DNA from: JBKQWK01 sp052139595
GTDB taxonomy: Bacteria; Actinomycetota; Thermoleophilia; UBA2241
Assembly: GCA_052139595.1 (NCBI GenBank)
Contig: JBKQWK010000216.1
Location: 1 to 64,000, forward strand
Direction: 5' to 3'
Length of the DNA: 64,000 bases
The notes beneath the pieces are model-generated. The model was not told the DNA's origin, did not search any database, and saw only the letters and a list, made by a program, of their open reading frames with translations. The translations under genes were made by a program, and so were the position numbers. Positions 61,419 through 64,000 of this stretch are shown one piece after another. How positions within the stretch are numbered: the stretch's first letter is position 1; the number at the start of each line of letters is the position of its first letter.

Positions 61419-62780
61419 ATGCTGAACACGTACTACCTGCGCTCATTTGGCTGCCAGATGAATGCTCATGATGCCGAGCGGATCCGGGCCGCGCTGGAAG
61501 CCGAAGGCTTGCAGGCCGTCGAGCGGCCCGACGACGCTGCAGTTCTCGTGTACAACACCTGCACCGTTCGCCACAGCGCCGATGAGCGGTTTGCCGGTCA
61601 TGTGAGCACCGCTGCCCGCCTCAAGCGGGACGACCCCAGCCGCCTGGTGATCGTCAGCGGCTGCCTGCCGCAGGCCGACGGCGAGGCGTTCCTGGCCCGT
61701 TTCCCTCACGTCGATGTGGCGCTGGGGCCGCAGAACCTGCACCGTCTCGCCGACGAGCTGCACAATCGGCTCGCCGATCGGCGCGGTGATGGGGAAGAGG
61801 CTTCGGCGATGACTGCCGCAACGAGCGCCCGAGGCGGATTCTTTACCGACGGGCCACACTTGAGCGCCGAGCTGTCGGCGCACCGCGAACGACCGTTTCA
61901 AGCCTGGGTTCAGGCCATGTCGGGCTGCACCAACTTCTGCAGTTACTGCATCGTGCCGTATGTGCGCGGGCCCGAGCGTAGTCGACCGTTGCCCGACATC
62001 GTCGCTGAGGTGCGCACGCTGGTCGCCGACGGCGTGCGCGAAGTGACGCTGTTGGGTCAGAACGTCAACGCTTATGGTCGTGATCTGGCGGTGGCAGAAC
62101 GTCAGAGCTTTGCGCAGCTGCTGACCGCCGTCGACGCCGTGCCGGGGCTAGCGCGTACCCGGTTCATGACGTCGCACCCGAAGGACATGAGCGACGCGAT
62201 GATCAACGCGCTGGCCACACTGTCGAGCGTCTGCGAGCACGTCCATCTGCCCGCACAAGCGGGCAGCGACCGCGTGCTCGCGGCAATGCGTCGCGGCTAC
62301 ACGGCACAGCAGTACCTCGATCGTGTCACCGCTCTGCGGGCGGCGGTGCCGGCAGTGAGTATCACCAGCGACTTGATCGCCGGCTTTCCCGGCGAAACTG
62401 AAGAAGACTTCAGCCAGACGCTCGAGTTGGTGAGGGCAGCCGGTTTTGACTCCGCCTTCACCTTCGTTTACTCGCCGCGCACGGGTACCGCGGCAGCGGC
62501 ATTGCCAGGGCAAGTTGACGACGACGTCAAGCGGGACCGCGTGGAGCGACTGGTCGAACTGACCCAGAAGCAGGCTCACCAGCGCCGGCAGAATCTCGTC
62601 GGCCTCACGGTCGAAGTACTCGTCGAGGGCGAGGCTCGCCAGCCCGGCAGACAGCGCGGGCGCACACGCCAGAACGTGACCGTCAATCTGAACGGACAGG
62701 CGCGCCCCGGTGCGATAGTCTCTGTACATATAACGGCTGCTACGTCGACGACGCTACAAGGGCAGGTTGCCGACGCGTGA
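61419..62780 (+). CDS. miaB: tRNA-2-methylthio-N6-isopentenyladenosine37 methylthiotransferase MiaB
   Basis: About 453 residues. N-terminal domain cysteines are in 'RSFGCQMNAHDAERI', 'NTCTVRHSADER' and 'SGCLPQ'. The radical SAM cluster is 'SGCTNFCSYCIVPYVRGPERSR' (about 166-187) and a TRAM domain ends near residue 450. The 'GPERSR' segment marks MiaB rather than RimO, whose gene lies at 53517. ATG 61419 has GAGAG 10 bases upstream; GTG 61410 is an in-frame alternative adding three residues. It follows rny by 45 bases. Confidence 0.95.
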   Translation: MLNTYYLRSFGCQMNAHDAERIRAALEAEGLQAVERPDDAAVLVYNTCTVRHSADERFAGHVSTAARLKRDDPSRLVIVSGCLPQADGEAFLARFPHVDVALGPQNLHRLADELHNRLADRRGDGEEASAMTAATSARGGFFTDGPHLSAELSAHRERPFQAWVQAMSGCTNFCSYCIVPYVRGPERSRPLPDIVAEVRTLVADGVREVTLLGQNVNAYGRDLAVAERQSFAQLLTAVDAVPGLARTRFMTSHPKDMSDAMINALATLSSVCEHVHLPAQAGSDRVLAAMRRGYTAQQYLDRVTALRAAVPAVSITSDLIAGFPGETEEDFSQTLELVRAAGFDSAFTFVYSPRTGTAAAALPGQVDDDVKRDRVERLVELTQKQAHQRRQNLVGLTVEVLVEGEARQPGRQRGRTRQNVTVNLNGQARPGAIVSVHITAATSTTLQGQVADA

Positions 62781-62799
62781 ATCAAGCCAGGAGGCCACC

Positions 62800-63579
62800 A
62801 TGCGTGGATGTGTGTGCCCGCACCCGCCCCTGCTCGTACCGCAGATCGGTGGGGCTGCTCTCACTGCAGTACAGAGTACCGTGACGGCAATGCGTGAACT
62901 CGCCGCTGTCGTTGGTGAACCGGAGACGATTGTCATCATTTCACCGCACACCCCGAGCCTCGGCTCCCAGTACACCATCAAGACGGCCACCCAGCTTAGT
63001 GGCAACTTTGCTGCCTTCGGCCACGACGAGGTCGGGCGCGAGATCGCCAACGATGGCGAATTGACCGCCGCCCTGTTGGCGGCGGCGGCGGCGAGCAACA
63101 TACCGCTCGTACCGACCAACAGCCCTGTTCTCGATCACGGCGTGCTTGTGCCTCTGCACTTCTTGCGCGCTCGTCACCTCGTCTCGCTGTCGGTCATGGC
63201 CGACTATGGCGCTCACGTCGCTCTGGGTGACCTGGTGCGTCGCTGCGTGGCCGAACTCGGTCGCGACGTTCTCTTTGTCGCCTCTGGCGACATGTCACAT
63301 CGACTGACGCCCGACGGTCCGTATGGCTACGACGCCCGGGGACCGCAGTTCGACCGCCGCGTCGTCGAGTTGCTGGCACAGGGCGACTTCGCCGGTTTGC
63401 TCGCCATCGACGCCGACCTGCGGCGCGGGGCGGGTGAATGCGGCCTGCGTTCGCTCGTCACGCTCGGTGCCTACTTGGGCGCCGACGCCGGTCGCGAGCC
63501 GCACGTGTACAGCTATGAAGGACCGTACGGCATCGGCTATCTGGTTGCCGGCTTTGGGCTCTCGCAGCAGGCGGTCTGA
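62800..63579 (+). CDS. LigB-like class III extradiol dioxygenase-fold protein (AmmeMemoRadiSam B-related)
   Basis: About 259 residues. Iron-ligand-like histidines occur in 'VCPHPPLLVPQIGG' (about 6-19) and 'IVIISPHTPS'; a third conserved region is 'LDHGVLVPLHFL', and the C-terminal part has 'VASGDMSHRLTPDGPYGYDARG'. This is the LigB/MEMO fold, used by ring-cleaving dioxygenases. The pairing with an AMMECR1 gene downstream points to the poorly understood AmmeMemoRadiSam set rather than aromatic catabolism. AGGAGG (62788-62793) lies 6 bases before the ATG. Confidence 0.85.
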   Translation: MRGCVCPHPPLLVPQIGGAALTAVQSTVTAMRELAAVVGEPETIVIISPHTPSLGSQYTIKTATQLSGNFAAFGHDEVGREIANDGELTAALLAAAAASNIPLVPTNSPVLDHGVLVPLHFLRARHLVSLSVMADYGAHVALGDLVRRCVAELGRDVLFVASGDMSHRLTPDGPYGYDARGPQFDRRVVELLAQGDFAGLLAIDADLRRGAGECGLRSLVTLGAYLGADAGREPHVYSYEGPYGIGYLVAGFGLSQQAV

Positions 63580-63584
63580 CCGCC

Positions 63585-64000
63585 ATGCGCGGCGAAGATC
63601 AAGAGACTGACGGCGGCGAGCGCCAGCAGGGCGGTTTCGCCGGCATGAGCCAGCAGCCGGGTCCTGCCGACTACGCCCGCGCCTGTGTCGAAAACATCGT
63701 GCTCGGCCGACCGGCGCCGCAGGCACCGACCGGCTCGCCGTTTACCGCACGCGGCGCCTGCTTTGTCACTATCAAGTCACACGGGAACCTGCGCGGCTGC
63801 ATTGGCACACTGACACCGATACAGCCGGATCTCGGCCGCGAGATCGCTCACAACGCCAACGCAGCCGCCAACGACGACCCGCGCTTTGCCCCCGTCAGCG
63901 CGGCTGAGCTGGCAGCGTTGACCTATTCGGTAGACGTCTTGAGCGCGCCACAGCCCTGCCGGCGCACCGATCTCGACCCACGTCGGTATGGCGTCATCGT
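63585..64000 (+). CDS. AMMECR1 domain protein (AmmeMemoRadiSam A), 3' end cut off
   Basis: About 138 codons are present before the window ends. The AMMECR1 signature is 'ARGACFVTIKSHGNLRGCIGTL' (about 56-77, with the strictly conserved LRGCIG), then 'EIAHNANAAANDDPRFAPVSAAEL' and 'LDPRRYGVIV'. Function is unknown; the human homologue is linked to a developmental disorder. The first ~20 residues are polar and unconserved, so ATG 63645 is an alternative start. In several bacteria a radical SAM protein (AmmeMemoRadiSam) completes the set; it may lie just beyond the window. Confidence 0.88.
   Translation, partial: MRGEDQETDGGERQQGGFAGMSQQPGPADYARACVENIVLGRPAPQAPTGSPFTARGACFVTIKSHGNLRGCIGTLTPIQPDLGREIAHNANAAANDDPRFAPVSAAELAALTYSVDVLSAPQPCRRTDLDPRRYGVI

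Noticed and set aside
1..64000. tRNA genes, rRNA genes, CRISPR arrays, insertion sequences, inteins
   Set aside because: I found no clover-leaf T-loop signatures, repeat-spacer patterns, transposase frames or inteins (recA is uninterrupted). A tRNA or CRISPR search program would be needed to exclude weak cases.

Overview
The window is a gene-dense, GC-rich stretch of bacterial chromosome made almost entirely of housekeeping genes. It points to an anaerobic or facultative, deep-branching actinobacterium (Coriobacteriia/OPB41-like or a relative); this is inference from gene content. Supporting signs are an actinobacterial-type integration host factor (mihF) next to gmk, SepF, YggT and DivIVA after proC, a class 1B dihydroorotate dehydrogenase with its PyrK iron-sulfur subunit, a DUF1858 protein, RNase J plus RNase Y, and a LigB-like/AMMECR1 pair. 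I saw no rRNA, tRNA, CRISPR array, insertion sequence or prophage.

Layout: 1-3016 riboflavin operon (ribD end, ribE, ribBA, ribH). 3139-3330 rpmB on the minus strand with its own promoter and terminator. 3443-18016 a long plus-strand run: DUF1858, Asp23-like, fatty acid kinase pair fakA/fakB, recG, a DHH-CBS-tRNA nucleotidyltransferase fusion, a site-2 protease, then the cell-envelope group pgeF, yggS, sepF, proC, yggT, divIVA, DUF167, a tiny zinc protein, lspA, rluD. 18046-27093 the pyrimidine operon pyrR-B-C-carA-carB-pyrK-pyrD behind a PyrR-binding leader. 27193-30603 mihF, gmk, rpoZ, coaBC, an HD protein and a TPR protein. 30650-33458 lemA-htpX (minus), an L,D-transpeptidase (plus) and a four-CxxC zinc protein (minus). 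33711-43934 the translation/RNA operon rimP-nusA-ylxR-infB-DUF503-rbfA-nrnA-truB-ribF-rpsO-pnp. 43953-49520 M16 peptidase, dapB, dapA, a membrane GGDEF protein and RNase J. 49616-59517 ftsK, a RodZ-like protein, yajQ, rimO, a frameshifted YgbA-like gene, pgsA, cinA, thpR, recA, recX. 59549-64000 a promoter and terminator bracketing a probable structured RNA, then rny, miaB, a LigB-like protein and the start of AMMECR1.

Most plus-strand genes overlap by 4 bases (ATGA/GTGA) or lie within a few bases of each other, so translational coupling is widespread. Four points stand out. First, several conserved genes lack a usable ATG/GTG/TTG: rpsO and rimO appear to start at CTG, the M16 peptidase at ATA, and gmk at ATC (or by readthrough from mihF). 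Second, the pyr leader appears to hide the ribosome-binding site of a 16-codon leader ORF inside the PyrR hairpin, and that ORF runs through the terminator and overlaps the pyrR start. Third, a ~230-nt transcription unit with a near-consensus promoter, nested helices, a possible pseudoknot and a strong terminator sits just before rny. Fourth, NusA carries a C-terminal Cys3His zinc-like tail.
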